Positions 1-6,393 of a stretch of DNA of 33,533 nt are shown in pieces; position 1 is the first letter of the stretch, and each line of letters opens with the position of its first letter. The notes under the pieces are model-generated. The model was not told the origin of the DNA, searched no databases, and saw only the letters and a list, made by a program, of their open reading frames with translations. The translations under genes were made by a program, and so were the position numbers. Source of the stretch: Streptomyces sp. rh34 (GTDB lineage Bacteria > Actinomycetota > Actinomycetes > Streptomycetales > Streptomycetaceae). The stretch lies in NCBI RefSeq assembly GCF_002551245.1, contig NZ_NTGZ01000054.1, positions 1 to 33,533 of the forward strand. Direction: 5' to 3'.

Positions 1-366
1 GCGGAACAGATGCGGGTGCCGTCGCGCCAGCTCCCGCGTGATCGCCTCGTCGGTGGGGTCCACGACCTCCCAGTCGTGCCCCGACGGATGCCCGGCGAAC
101 AGACCGCAGGCCGCGTCCGCGTTCCGGGGGTCGCGGACCGTGCACCAGGGGAGCGGCAGCAGCCGTACCTGCCCCGCGTGCCAGCGCGCCCAGACGGCGC
201 TCCCCGGCCGCCCGCCCTCGTCCCACAGCATCGTCGCGTGCGCCTCCTCGTGGCCCTCCCCGAGCTCGCAGAGCAGGTGTCCGGCCTCCGGGCGGCGATC
301 CGGGGCCGACAGGGCGAGCATGTGCTCCGGGGGCGGCAGTAACGCGACGGCGGTGCACTGGTTCAT
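1..366 (-). CDS. uncharacterised protein, paralogue of the next gene (partial, C-terminus off window)
   Basis: I do not recognise a family. The 122 visible codons start at an ATG (366-364), 9 nt after the stop of the upstream gene, so the two are probably translated together. The N-terminus reads MNQCTAVALLPPP and the neighbour begins MLQCTAVTLLPPE. Both then carry an LCELGE motif, a His-rich stretch, a PWC motif and a segment ending in a conserved DP (VVDPTDEAITREL here, VDDPLGDLLAERL there). The two are therefore tandem paralogues that have diverged in the middle. There is no signal peptide or membrane segment, and the protein looks like a small soluble domain rich in Trp, His and Cys. The reading frame is open to base 1. 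Function unknown. Confidence 0.75.
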   Translation of the reverse strand, partial: MNQCTAVALLPPPEHMLALSAPDRRPEAGHLLCELGEGHEEAHATMLWDEGGRPGSAVWARWHAGQVRLLPLPWCTVRDPRNADAACGLFAGHPSGHDWEVVDPTDEAITRELARRHPHLFR

Positions 367-375
367 GGGTACGGG

Positions 376-774
376 TCACCCTTCGGGGGAGTCGCCTGGT
401 ACGAGCCGCTCCGCGAGCAGGTCGCCGAGCGGATCGTCCACGTCCCGGGAGTGGGGCGCGGTGTGGTGGTCGAAGAAGGAGCACCGCCGCACGACGTCCG
501 TGTCGAGCCGGCGGAGGAGGGCGGGGCACCAGGGCGCGCGGTCGGTCCGGTGGACGCGTTCGGGCCCGCCGCCGGTCCAGAAGAACCACTGGGCCGGTGA
601 GTCGGGCGTCCTGCCCGGCCGGAGGTAGGCGGCGTGTTCGGTGTGCGGGGCGTCGTGCTCGCCGAGTTCGCACAGGACGTACGGCTCCGGACCGTCCGGC
701 TCGTCCACCCCGGGGGTGAGGAGCCGCAGTACGGCTTCGGGAGGGAGAAGGGTGACGGCGGTGCACTGGAGCAC
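376..774 (-). CDS. uncharacterised 132-aa protein, tandem paralogue of the gene at the left edge
   Basis: I chose the GTG at 774 because it gives MLQCTAVTLLPPE, matching the paralogue at 1-366, and has a GGAG about 9 nt upstream. The open frame extends 19 codons further up, but that part overlaps the preceding gene. Visible motifs are QCTAV-LLPP at the N-terminus, LCELGE near residue 35, APWC near 88, and a C-terminal FFDHHTAPHSRDVDDP. The preceding gene stops at 780, 5 nt upstream, which suggests translational coupling. Repeated His, Asp and Cys residues could bind a metal, but that is only a guess. I do not recognise the family. It may function with the divergent XRE-DUF397 pair or only neighbour it. 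Confidence 0.75.
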   Translation of the reverse strand: MLQCTAVTLLPPEAVLRLLTPGVDEPDGPEPYVLCELGEHDAPHTEHAAYLRPGRTPDSPAQWFFWTGGGPERVHRTDRAPWCPALLRRLDTDVVRRCSFFDHHTAPHSRDVDDPLGDLLAERLVPGDSPEG

Positions 775-779
775 GGCGT

Positions 780-1184
780 TCAACTCCGTTTCGGGCGGCG
801 GGACCACCGGTCGGCCGGGCGGCCACGCCACCCGGCGAGCGTCAGGCTCAGCCCGACGGCGGGGTCGAGCACGGTGAACAGCGCGGGGAACCCGGCCTCC
901 AGGGCCCGTATGGCGTGGTCCTGCTGCGCACTGCCGGTGGCCCAGCGACGCAACTCCTCGGGGGCGTCGGAGCCGTGGAAGCGGACCGGGCTCACGTCGC
1001 CGGTCGGCAGCGTTATGGACTCGGCCACGACGGGCAGCCCGTGGCCGTTGGCCAGACGGAGCGCCTGCCGCCGGAGCCAGACGAGGGCGAGCCGCCGGTT
1101 CCGTACGACGACCCCGCCGAGCGAGGCGAACCGCTGCCCGTCGGAGAAGGTGACCTCGGCCGTGTAGACCGCCGCGCGCGTCAT
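780..1184 (-). CDS. uncharacterised 134-aa protein
   Basis: The product begins MTRAAVYTAEVTFSDGQRF and continues with a Val/Arg-rich beta-like segment (LGGVVVRNRRLALVWLRR) and a C-terminal half with LFTVLDPAVGLSLTLAG. There is no signal peptide and no recognisable catalytic motif. The ATG at 1184 is preferred over the GTG at 1247, which would overlap the upstream gene by 14 nt; neither has a strong ribosome binding site. It lies 49 nt after the 88-aa gene and 5 nt before the tandem paralogues, so all four minus-strand genes probably form one operon. Family unknown. Codon use is typical of the window. Confidence 0.65.
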   Translation of the reverse strand: MTRAAVYTAEVTFSDGQRFASLGGVVVRNRRLALVWLRRQALRLANGHGLPVVAESITLPTGDVSPVRFHGSDAPEELRRWATGSAQQDHAIRALEAGFPALFTVLDPAVGLSLTLAGWRGRPADRWSRRPKRS

Positions 1185-1233
1185 GCGGACCGCCCGGGTC
1201 CGCCGTGCCGAACCCGGGGACGGGCGAGGGGAT

Positions 1234-1500
1234 TCACAGGACCTCACCCCGGCTACGGGCGTTGAGGCGCGCGGTACGGGCGCGGAGCTGCTCTATCAGG
1301 ACTGCGGGCCGCACATGGCGGGGCTCGACCTCCCACTCCGCGCCGCCCCCTACGGGTCGCAGCGACCAGTAGGGGCCGGCGACCCCTCGGAACTCGCCCA
1401 CGCGGTCGGCGCGGCTGGTGTCGACCAGGAGGGTTCCGAGGGCGGGGGTGGAGGTGTTGGAGGGCGTGGGTGAATTCGGGCGCACGTTCTCGCCGTACAT
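1234..1500 (-). CDS. uncharacterised 88-aa protein, first gene of the minus-strand cluster
   Basis: This short protein has a low-complexity N-terminus (Ser/Thr/Pro/Asn), then a compact domain with TLLVDTSRADRVGEFRG, PYWSLRPVGGG and EWEVEPRHVRPA, and a charged helix at the end. From memory, Streptomyces carries many small proteins of this kind divergently next to XRE-DUF397 gene pairs; none that I know of has a defined role. The ATG is at 1500 with GGAG-like bases (GGAGAGGAGCG) a few nt upstream. It heads the cluster and faces away from the regulator at 1597, with a short palindrome at 1516-1531 between them that could control both directions. Function unknown. Confidence 0.7.
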   Translation of the reverse strand: MYGENVRPNSPTPSNTSTPALGTLLVDTSRADRVGEFRGVAGPYWSLRPVGGGAEWEVEPRHVRPAVLIEQLRARTARLNARSRGEVL

Positions 1501-1515
1501 CGATCGCTCCTCTCC

Positions 1516-1531
1516 GTAGCCGTTCGGCTAC
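1516..1531. promoter_or_regulatory. palindrome between divergent genes, putative operator
   Basis: GTAGCCG and CGGCTAC are exact inverted 7-mers separated by TT. On the plus strand a -10-like TAGGGT (1552-1557) lies about 20 nt further on, so the palindrome would overlap the -35 region of the XRE gene and the 5' end of the opposite transcript. Autoregulation by the XRE protein is an inference. Confidence 0.45.
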
Positions 1532-1596
1532 CGGGGCGATTCAGCGTGGCCTAGGGTCAGGGCGTCTTCAACGTGGGGATCTGGGAGGGCACGTTG

Positions 1597-2433
1597 GTGA
1601 ACATCAAGGAACTGAACCCCGAGGCGAGCCTGCAAGCGGCCTTCGGTGCTCGTCTGCGCAGGATGCGCGAGGAGCGTGGCTGGATTCAGGACCAGGTGGC
1701 CGAACTGCTCGGCTGCTCGGGCAGGCACATCTCGGCGATCGAAACTGGCCGCAAACCGGCGACTCTGCCTTTCGCGAGGAAAGCGGACCGATTATTTGAT
1801 CTCATCGGATCGGGCGAGGCGTTCGAGCGCCAGTGGCAGGAGATGAAGCACGGCAACCTGCTGGAGGGCTTCCCGGAGTACGTGGGGTACGAGGGCCGGG
1901 CGGTGGAGATCAGACTGTTCGACGTCGGTCTCATTCCGGGGTTGTTGCAGACGCCGGAGTACGCGAGAGCTGTCGCCTACGGCGATGTGGAGCGCGGGTC
2001 CATCACCGTAGAGCAGGCCAACGCACGCGTCTCGTTCCTGGCGCAGCGGCAGGCGGCGTTGGTGCGGTCACGACCGCCCATGGTGTTCGTCGTCATGGAT
2101 GAGAGCTGCCTATATCAGGCGGTCGGCGGCCCGGAGGTCATGGACGCTCAGCTCCAACGGCTGGAGGAGATGGCCACGCTGCACAATTGGATCATCCAGG
2201 TGTCGCCGTTCAGTCTGGGCGCACGTAGAGCGTTCTACCTACCAGTCAATCTGCTGACCATGGCGGACCGATCCATCGTCGCGTACGCCGAATCACAGAC
2301 GCAGGGACGCGTCGAGCGCGAAACTTCGTTCGTAGTGCCCATGCTCACGGCCTACCATCAGTTCCAGAGCGAGGCGCTGTCGAAGGCGGCGTCTGTGGCC
2401 AAGATCAGCCAGTTGCGAAAGGGCACTCCGTGA
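1597..2433 (+). CDS. XRE-family helix-turn-helix regulator with DUF5753 domain
   Basis: This 278-aa DNA-binding protein has an N-terminal XRE HTH at about residues 14-70 (LRRMREERGWIQDQVAELLG, then SGRHISAIETGRKPAT) and a C-terminal DUF5753 domain from about residue 85, with the hallmark FDVGLIPGLLQTPEYARAV and a later FVVMDESCLYQAVGG. I chose the GTG at 1597 because GGGAGG lies 8 nt upstream; an upstream GTG at 1573 would add eight residues. Its stop overlaps the next start (GTGA), so it is translationally coupled to the DUF397 gene. Such pairs are abundant in Streptomyces, for example the WhiJ/BldB-like families, and some influence development. Whether this one does cannot be seen. Likely controls its own divergent region. 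Confidence 0.93.
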   Translation: MNIKELNPEASLQAAFGARLRRMREERGWIQDQVAELLGCSGRHISAIETGRKPATLPFARKADRLFDLIGSGEAFERQWQEMKHGNLLEGFPEYVGYEGRAVEIRLFDVGLIPGLLQTPEYARAVAYGDVERGSITVEQANARVSFLAQRQAALVRSRPPMVFVVMDESCLYQAVGGPEVMDAQLQRLEEMATLHNWIIQVSPFSLGARRAFYLPVNLLTMADRSIVAYAESQTQGRVERETSFVVPMLTAYHQFQSEALSKAASVAKISQLRKGTP

Positions 2434-2639
2434 CGACCGAATCCCCTCGTTGGTTCAAGTCCTCGTACAGCGCGAACGGCGGCAACTGCATCGAGGTCGC
2501 CGCCAACCTCGCCGCCACGCGCGGCATCGTTCCGGTCCGCGACTCCAAGGCCGTGGACGGCCCGGTGATCTCCGTACCCGGCACCGCCTTCGCGGCGTTC
2601 GTTGCCGGCGTGCGGGGTGGGACGTTCGACACCGTCTGA
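2430..2639 (+). CDS. DUF397 family small protein
   Basis: The 69-aa product has the classic DUF397 signature: WFKSSYSANGGNCIEVA near the N-terminus, then VPVRDSKAVDGPVISVP and a closing AFAAFVAGVRGG. It starts at a GTG that overlaps the TGA of the XRE gene, so both proteins are probably made from one message in matched amounts. DUF397 proteins are known to partner XRE-DUF5753 regulators, working as co-regulators or antagonists in some Streptomyces loci; the exact role here is inferred from pairing alone. A strong hairpin follows at 2657-2691, closing the operon. The length is normal for the family and no residue looks out of place. Confidence 0.93.
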   Translation: MTTESPRWFKSSYSANGGNCIEVAANLAATRGIVPVRDSKAVDGPVISVPGTAFAAFVAGVRGGTFDTV

Positions 2640-2656
2640 CAACGAACCGAGCAACC

Positions 2657-2691
2657 GGATGCCCCACCGTGCCACGCAGGGTGGGGCATCC
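2657..2691 (+). terminator. hairpin terminator of the XRE-DUF397 operon
   Basis: GGATGCCCCACC and GGTGGGGCATCC form a perfect 12-bp stem with an 11-nt loop, starting 18 nt after the DUF397 stop. There is no T-tract, as is common in Streptomyces. Confidence 0.8.
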
Positions 2692-2771
2692 TGCTGCTCG
2701 GAGAGAGGGGCACCCTCTGATGGCCACCACCGACTTCAGCTGGCGCGAGCCCGAACCCCGACTGCTCGTGC

Positions 2772-2950
2772 GTCGGGGAACCGGTGCTGCTCTCGACGTC
2801 GTACCTCCCGGCGCCTCTGGTCGAGGGCTCGGCCATCACCGAGCCGGACACGGGGCCCCGTGGGATCTACCCCGGCTTGCCGAACTGGGCCATGGGCCGG
2901 TCCACTTCCGGGAGGAGAAGCTCGCGCATGCCGCTGCCCGAGGAGGCGGC
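2772..2950 (+). pseudogene. frameshifted remnant of a GntR-type regulator (UTRA domain)
   Basis: Three consecutive stretches match a UTRA ligand-binding domain, but in alternating frames. GEPVLLSTSYLPAPLVEGSA followed by ITEPDTGPRGIYP reads in one frame to about 2870. RLAELGHGPVHFREE then reads in another frame to about 2917. RMPLPEEAA returns to the first frame from about 2928. The first shift falls in a C4 run at 2870-2873, where five Cs would restore the expected YPRLAEL. The HTH domain and the end of the UTRA domain are absent, so even without the shifts this is only a fragment. A homopolymer read error is possible, because the contig carries a 454-style adapter. Frame reading is direct; the family call rests on remembered motifs. 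Confidence 0.55.
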
Positions 2951-2956
2951 GCATTC

Positions 2957-3244
2957 ATGCGGCACGTTCCGGCCAACTGGGAGCCCGTACGGCTCCTTCG
3001 CGGACTCGCCGCCGGCCTCCAACAGGCTCCGGCGTACATGGACCTCTACGTCCACTCGCTATGGGCCCTGCTGACCACCAACCGGTGGCTGCCCTTGGCA
3101 GACCCGGTTCTCGCGGATGGTCTGGCCACACAGACCGCCCAGCTCCTTGACCACGAGGGGATCTCTCTGAGAGCGAGGCGGGAACTCAGCGCGGTGCATT
3201 ACGTTCCGCGAGAACCGCATATGACATATCGGAGGTCGCACTTC
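2957..3244 (+). other. coding-like segment in frame with the HD-domain gene
   Basis: From an ATG at 2957, with GAGGAGG about 10 nt upstream, the frame reads MRHVPANWEPVRLLRGLAAG and then a helical, Trp-rich stretch (YVHSLWALLTTNRWLPLADP, QTAQLLDHEG). Codon use looks coding to about 3165. The frame then runs without a stop into the HD-domain gene that starts at 3245. Around 3160-3240 the base composition drops and another ribosome site appears, so the natural end of this small gene may be lost to an indel near the G4 run at 3157-3160, where one G fewer gives an immediate TGA. Alternatively it is an N-terminal extension of the HD protein. I do not recognise the family. Confidence 0.4.
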
Positions 3245-3826
3245 ATGGCGGACACAGAGCAGGAGCAGGCAAAGGGCACCACGGGCTTCCTGCTGGAAAT
3301 GGGGATGCTCAAGCGCGCCAAGCGGTCCGGGTGGTGGATCGCGGGAGTGAAGGATCCCGAGACCATTGCGGAGCACAGCTTCAGAGTCGCGCTGATCGGC
3401 TCCGTACTCGCCATGATGGAGGGCGCCGACCCGGCGAAGGCTGCGCTCCTCGGCCTGTGGCACGACACCCAGGAGACTCGTGTCGGCGACATCCCGCACA
3501 TCGGCCGCCGCTACCTCGAAGCCGCCGGGAACGAGAAAGTCACCGCCGACCAAGTATCGGCCGCGCATCCGGCGGTCAAGGCCGGCGCCCAGCGGATCGT
3601 GGAGGAGTACGAGAACGGCGACTCCCTCGAAGTCGTCTGCGCGCACGACGCCGACAAGCTTGAATGCCTCCTCCAAGCCGTCGAATACCGCGAACAGGGC
3701 TGCTCCAACGTCCAGCCCTGGATCGACAGCAGCATCGCCAAGCTCAAAACGCCTTCCGCCCAGGCCCTCGCCGAGGCCGCGCTCACCATGACGTCGATCG
3801 AGTGGCAGCGGACGTACCTCCGTTGA
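3245..3826 (+). CDS. HD-domain protein, YfbR/HDDC2-like 5'-nucleotidase family
   Basis: The 193-aa protein has the metal-binding pattern of the HD superfamily: His44 (TIAEHSFRVA), His73-Asp74 (GLWHDTQETRVGD) and Asp137 (AHDADKLECL). The arrangement resembles YfbR/HDDC2 enzymes, which remove phosphate from deoxynucleoside 5'-monophosphates. The exact substrate cannot be told. The start ATG has GGAGG 9 nt upstream. The frame continues upstream without a stop (see 2957-3244), so an extended form is possible. It is probably monocistronic, because a 14-bp hairpin follows directly at 3831. The neighbouring UTRA remnant suggests that a GntR regulator once sat here. Confidence 0.85.
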   Translation: MADTEQEQAKGTTGFLLEMGMLKRAKRSGWWIAGVKDPETIAEHSFRVALIGSVLAMMEGADPAKAALLGLWHDTQETRVGDIPHIGRRYLEAAGNEKVTADQVSAAHPAVKAGAQRIVEEYENGDSLEVVCAHDADKLECLLQAVEYREQGCSNVQPWIDSSIAKLKTPSAQALAEAALTMTSIEWQRTYLR

Positions 3827-3830
3827 GACC

Positions 3831-3870
3831 GGTTCCTCGGCCTCCTCCTGTTGGCTGAGGCCGAGGAACC
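3831..3870. terminator. hairpin terminator between converging genes
   Basis: GGTTCCTCGGCCTC pairs perfectly with GAGGCCGAGGAACC (14 bp, 12-nt loop). It begins 4 nt after the HD gene stop and may also serve the sigma factor gene that converges from the right. Confidence 0.85.
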
Positions 3871-3971
3871 GATGCGGGGCCGCGGCTCCCGTGCCGTACA
3901 GGGCGACGCGCTCGGGCACGGTGGCTCCCGTCTGCGCGGGGCGGACCACGACCGATCGGCAGGACGCCTGT

Positions 3972-4838
3972 TCAGAGGGCCGTCAGCGGCTCCAGGGCCC
4001 CGAAACGATCGTCGGCCCGTGCCGGCCTCAGGGTGATGCGGGTGACCTGGCCGCCCGCCGTGTCGATCTCGATCGTGGCGAAGGGGCGGCCGCCGGGCGC
4101 GATGACGTACATCGGCCGGCCGTTGACGGTGAGGCGGCAGGCAGCCCGGATGCGGTCGCGGAACCGCGCGGTCTCGGCGGCGATGTCGGAGGCGCCGGTC
4201 ACGGTGGTGCGGCCGCCGTGCGGCAGGAGCGCCGCCTCGGCGTCACGGACGCTGTCGGGCGCGAGCAGATGGATCATCATGCGGGTGTCCCCGGTACGGG
4301 CAGCCGCCATGAAGGCGTCCACGATCTGCTGATCCGCCCGGCCGGATTCCTCCCCGCCCCGCCGGGCAGGGGCGAGGCGTCGGCGTGCTCGGCTGGCGTG
4401 CTGCTTGGCGCTGGGCACCGTCGCGCCCAGCACCTCCGCGACCCGGTCGAACGGGATGGAGAACAGGTCGTGCAGGACGTAGGCGACCTGTTGGGGCGGG
4501 GTCAGCCGGTCCAGCAGAACCATCAGCGCCCGGGAGACGTCCTCGGTCCGGAGGACCGCCTCGTCCGCGGCGAGATCCGCCGCCGGGAGGGCGTCCGCGA
4601 GCAGTGGCGCTTCGTCGCGGCGGCGCCGGGCACGCAACTCGTCCAGGCAGACCCGGGCGGTGACGGTCGTGAGCCAGGCCGACGGGTTCTCGATCGATGC
4701 CGGGGGCCGGGCGGTGGCGGCCCGGAGCCACGCGGTCTGGACGGCGTCCTGGGCATCGTGGGCCGAGCCCAGCATGCGGTGGGCGACCGACAGCAGATGT
4801 GGTCGTGCGGTCGCGAATTCCTCGACCGTGATCGGCAT
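3972..4838 (-). CDS. ECF RNA polymerase sigma factor, SigJ type with SnoaL-like C-terminal domain
   Basis: The 288-aa protein has a sigma region 2 at about residues 5-75 (RPHLLSVAHRMLGSAHDAQD, then VQTAWLRAA), a region 4 at about 110-165 (LTPPQQVAYVLHDLFSIPFD, then RVAEVLGATVPSAKQHASRARRRL), and a roughly 110-residue C-terminal extension of the SnoaL/NTF2 type. This architecture is that of SigJ/ECF41-like factors, in which the C-terminal domain controls activity in place of an anti-sigma factor. I chose the ATG at 4838 because GGAAGG lies 8 nt upstream. It is divergent from a DoxX-like gene whose upstream region contains a TGTC-N20-CGTC motif, close to the ECF41 promoter pattern known from other bacteria. 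Its own signal is unknown. Confidence 0.92.
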   Translation of the reverse strand: MPITVEEFATARPHLLSVAHRMLGSAHDAQDAVQTAWLRAATARPPASIENPSAWLTTVTARVCLDELRARRRRDEAPLLADALPAADLAADEAVLRTEDVSRALMVLLDRLTPPQQVAYVLHDLFSIPFDRVAEVLGATVPSAKQHASRARRRLAPARRGGEESGRADQQIVDAFMAAARTGDTRMMIHLLAPDSVRDAEAALLPHGGRTTVTGASDIAAETARFRDRIRAACRLTVNGRPMYVIAPGGRPFATIEIDTAGGQVTRITLRPARADDRFGALEPLTAL

Positions 4839-4856
4839 GGGTGTCACCTTCCGGGG

Positions 4857-4870
4857 CTGACGGACGTCAG
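4857..4870. promoter_or_regulatory. palindrome in sigma factor/DoxX intergenic region
   Basis: CTGACG and CGTCAG are inverted around GA, about 19 nt upstream of the sigma factor start. A second imperfect dyad, TGGTT-GGGA-AACCA, follows at 4877-4890. Either could bind a dimeric regulator of the divergent pair. Confidence 0.3.
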
Positions 4871-4894
4871 GACGGGTGGTTGGGAAACCATTCC

Positions 4895-4922
4895 TGTCCG
4901 CCTCCCGAGAGATGAGAACGTC
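4895..4922 (+). promoter_or_regulatory. putative ECF41-type promoter of the DoxX-like gene
   Basis: TGTCCGC (4895-4901) and CGTC (4919-4922) are 17 nt apart, resembling the ECF41 consensus TGTCACA-N16/17-CGTC that I recall for this sigma class. The position leaves about 20 nt of leader before the ATG at 4946. Control by the adjacent SigJ-like factor is inferred. Confidence 0.5.
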
Positions 4923-4945
4923 ATGAGCCTACAGCTGGTGATCGC

Positions 4946-5299
4946 ATGAGTTCCGTACTGTTCATCGCCACGGTGGGATGCGTCGTCGCGAACGTCCTGA
5001 TCGCGGTCGCGGACTACGCACGCGTGCCCTTTGTTCTGGCGAACTCCGCGGAGGTCCGGCTCCCGCCGACCGCGGTGCCGTATCTGGCGGCACTCAAACT
5101 CGCGGGCGCCGCCGGCCTTCTCATCGGCCTGTTCGGGATCCCTTGGGTGGGCCTGGCGGCGGGAGTCGGCCTGACCGCGTTCTACGTCGGTGCGGGCGTG
5201 GCCCACGTCCGCGCCCGTGTCTTCCACAACATCGCCTTCCCGGGCGGCTTCCTGCTGCTCGCCGTCGCCGCCACCGTCTACTTCGCGGGTGGACGGTGA
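4946..5299 (+). CDS. DoxX family membrane protein
   Basis: This 117-aa protein is almost entirely hydrophobic, with four likely transmembrane segments (residues about 2-20, 44-63, 66-88 and 94-113). The motif PYLAALKLAGAAGLLIGLFG matches the DoxX/DoxD-like family. Family members are membrane partners of oxidoreductases and some take part in oxidative or thiol stress; the substrate here is not visible. The ATG overlaps the TGA of an eight-codon frame starting at 4923, which may be chance. It is divergent from the SigJ-like gene and probably its target, which would fit the habit of ECF41 factors of controlling one adjacent gene. Confidence 0.85.
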   Translation: MSSVLFIATVGCVVANVLIAVADYARVPFVLANSAEVRLPPTAVPYLAALKLAGAAGLLIGLFGIPWVGLAAGVGLTAFYVGAGVAHVRARVFHNIAFPGGFLLLAVAATVYFAGGR

Positions 5300-5363
5300 C
5301 GACGACGTGATCGCCGCCGCGAGGCGGCTGCGTCGCGGCGACCCAGCGTGTCGGTGTCGCGCA

Positions 5364-6185
5364 TCAGCCGTGGCGGCCTGTCGCCTCACGGATCCAGCCC
5401 GCGTAGGCGGGTGCGCTGGTGTAGAGCCCCGGCCCTTCGCTACAGGGCACGCCCGGTGCGCCGGGGCCCGAGGTGACGCCGATGAGCTCCCAGCGCCCCT
5501 TCCGGTCCCGCTGGAGCTGGGGGCCGCCCGAGTCGCCGTTGCACGCCATGGCCTCGGGTGTCTGGCTGAGGGTGCACAGGCGGGTGCTGTCCGCGTAGCC
5601 CGGTGCGCAGTCGGTCACCGCACCCCGGCGGGTGTCGAGTTCCTGGAGTCGGTCGGGGAAGATCCACGGGGCGTCGGGTGCGTCGTCGGTCCTGCCGAAG
5701 CCGAGGATCCGGGTCGGGGTGCCGGGCCGCCCCGGACGGTCGGCCAAGCGGATGGGCTTCTCCGCGACCGGGCGGTTCAGACGGATCAGGGCGATGTCGT
5801 CGCGGTTGGGGCCGGTGTCCTCGCCGCTCCGGTAGCCGGGGTGGGACACCGTCTTCGCGACGGACCGGACCGTGCCTCCGGAGTCCTTCCACGCACTGCC
5901 GATCCGGACGGTGCCGTCCAGGGTGACAAGCCTGGGGTCCACACAGTGGGCAGCTGTGAGCACCCACCGGGAGTCGATCAACGATCCCCCGCAGACCCCC
6001 TTGAACGTCGGGTCGTCCGCACCCGTCACGGGGATCGACACCATGGACGGGTAACGCTGCGTGGAATCCTTTCCGTTGACGATGGCTCCGGCGCTCCCGG
6101 TCATCGTGGCGGCGCACGCCGCTCCGGCCAGGACGACTGCGGCGGCGCGCGCCACCGTACGGCGTGAGGACTTCAAGCGGAACAC
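5364..6185 (-). CDS. secreted trypsin-like serine protease (S1 family)
   Basis: The 273-aa precursor has a Sec-type signal peptide (KSSRRT, then a hydrophobic Ala/Val run) ending at AGA, directly followed by IVNG, the usual N-terminus of an active trypsin. It therefore seems to lack a pro-domain. The catalytic triad is complete: His80 (LTAAHC), Asp130 (DDIALIRL) and Ser219 (GDSGGP). Cys pairs (65/81, 193/204, 215 and later) fit extracellular disulfides. I chose the GTG at 6185 because GGAG lies 6 nt upstream; the open frame runs further to 6251 but without a ribosome site. A 23-bp palindrome sits just upstream at 6201-6223. Substrate preference is not read with certainty. Confidence 0.92.
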   Translation of the reverse strand: MFRLKSSRRTVARAAAVVLAGAACAATMTGSAGAIVNGKDSTQRYPSMVSIPVTGADDPTFKGVCGGSLIDSRWVLTAAHCVDPRLVTLDGTVRIGSAWKDSGGTVRSVAKTVSHPGYRSGEDTGPNRDDIALIRLNRPVAEKPIRLADRPGRPGTPTRILGFGRTDDAPDAPWIFPDRLQELDTRRGAVTDCAPGYADSTRLCTLSQTPEAMACNGDSGGPQLQRDRKGRWELIGVTSGPGAPGVPCSEGPGLYTSAPAYAGWIREATGRHG

Positions 6186-6200
6186 TGGTTCTCCGATCGG

Positions 6201-6223
6201 CTGAGCATGTTCGACATGCTCAG
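6201..6223. promoter_or_regulatory. long palindrome upstream of the protease gene
   Basis: CTGAGCATGT and ACATGCTCAG are exact 10-bp inverted repeats around TCG, 15 nt upstream of the protease start. It is either an operator for a dimeric repressor or a 5'-UTR hairpin close to the ribosome site. Confidence 0.55.
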
Positions 6224-6255
6224 CCTCCGCGATCAGGAGGATCTGATCCATCCGG

Positions 6256-6287
6256 CCAGCGGGCCTGCCTGAGGTCGGGCCCGCTGG
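6256..6287 (-). terminator. hairpin downstream of the alpha/beta hydrolase gene
   Basis: CCAGCGGGCC pairs with GGCCCGCTGG (10 bp, 12-nt loop). A second hairpin, CCCCGGACG/CGTCCGGGG, lies at 6309-6340. Both are between the hydrolase stop and the protease leader. Confidence 0.6.
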
Positions 6288-6393
6288 ACCGGGCGGGGTA
6301 GGGAGACCCCCCGGACGACGTGGGTCATCGACGTCCGGGGTGGCGCCCGGACTGCCGGAGCCGCCGTCGCGGGTGAGTGCTGGACGAAGCCGC

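Noticed and set aside
10..1265. Several plus-strand frames over the left edge
   Set aside because: The minus-strand frames show paralogous proteins and tight operon spacing; the plus-strand ones show neither.
4923..4949. Eight-codon upstream frame overlapping the DoxX start
   Set aside because: It begins directly at the predicted -10 element, upstream of the likely transcript start, and has no ribosome site.
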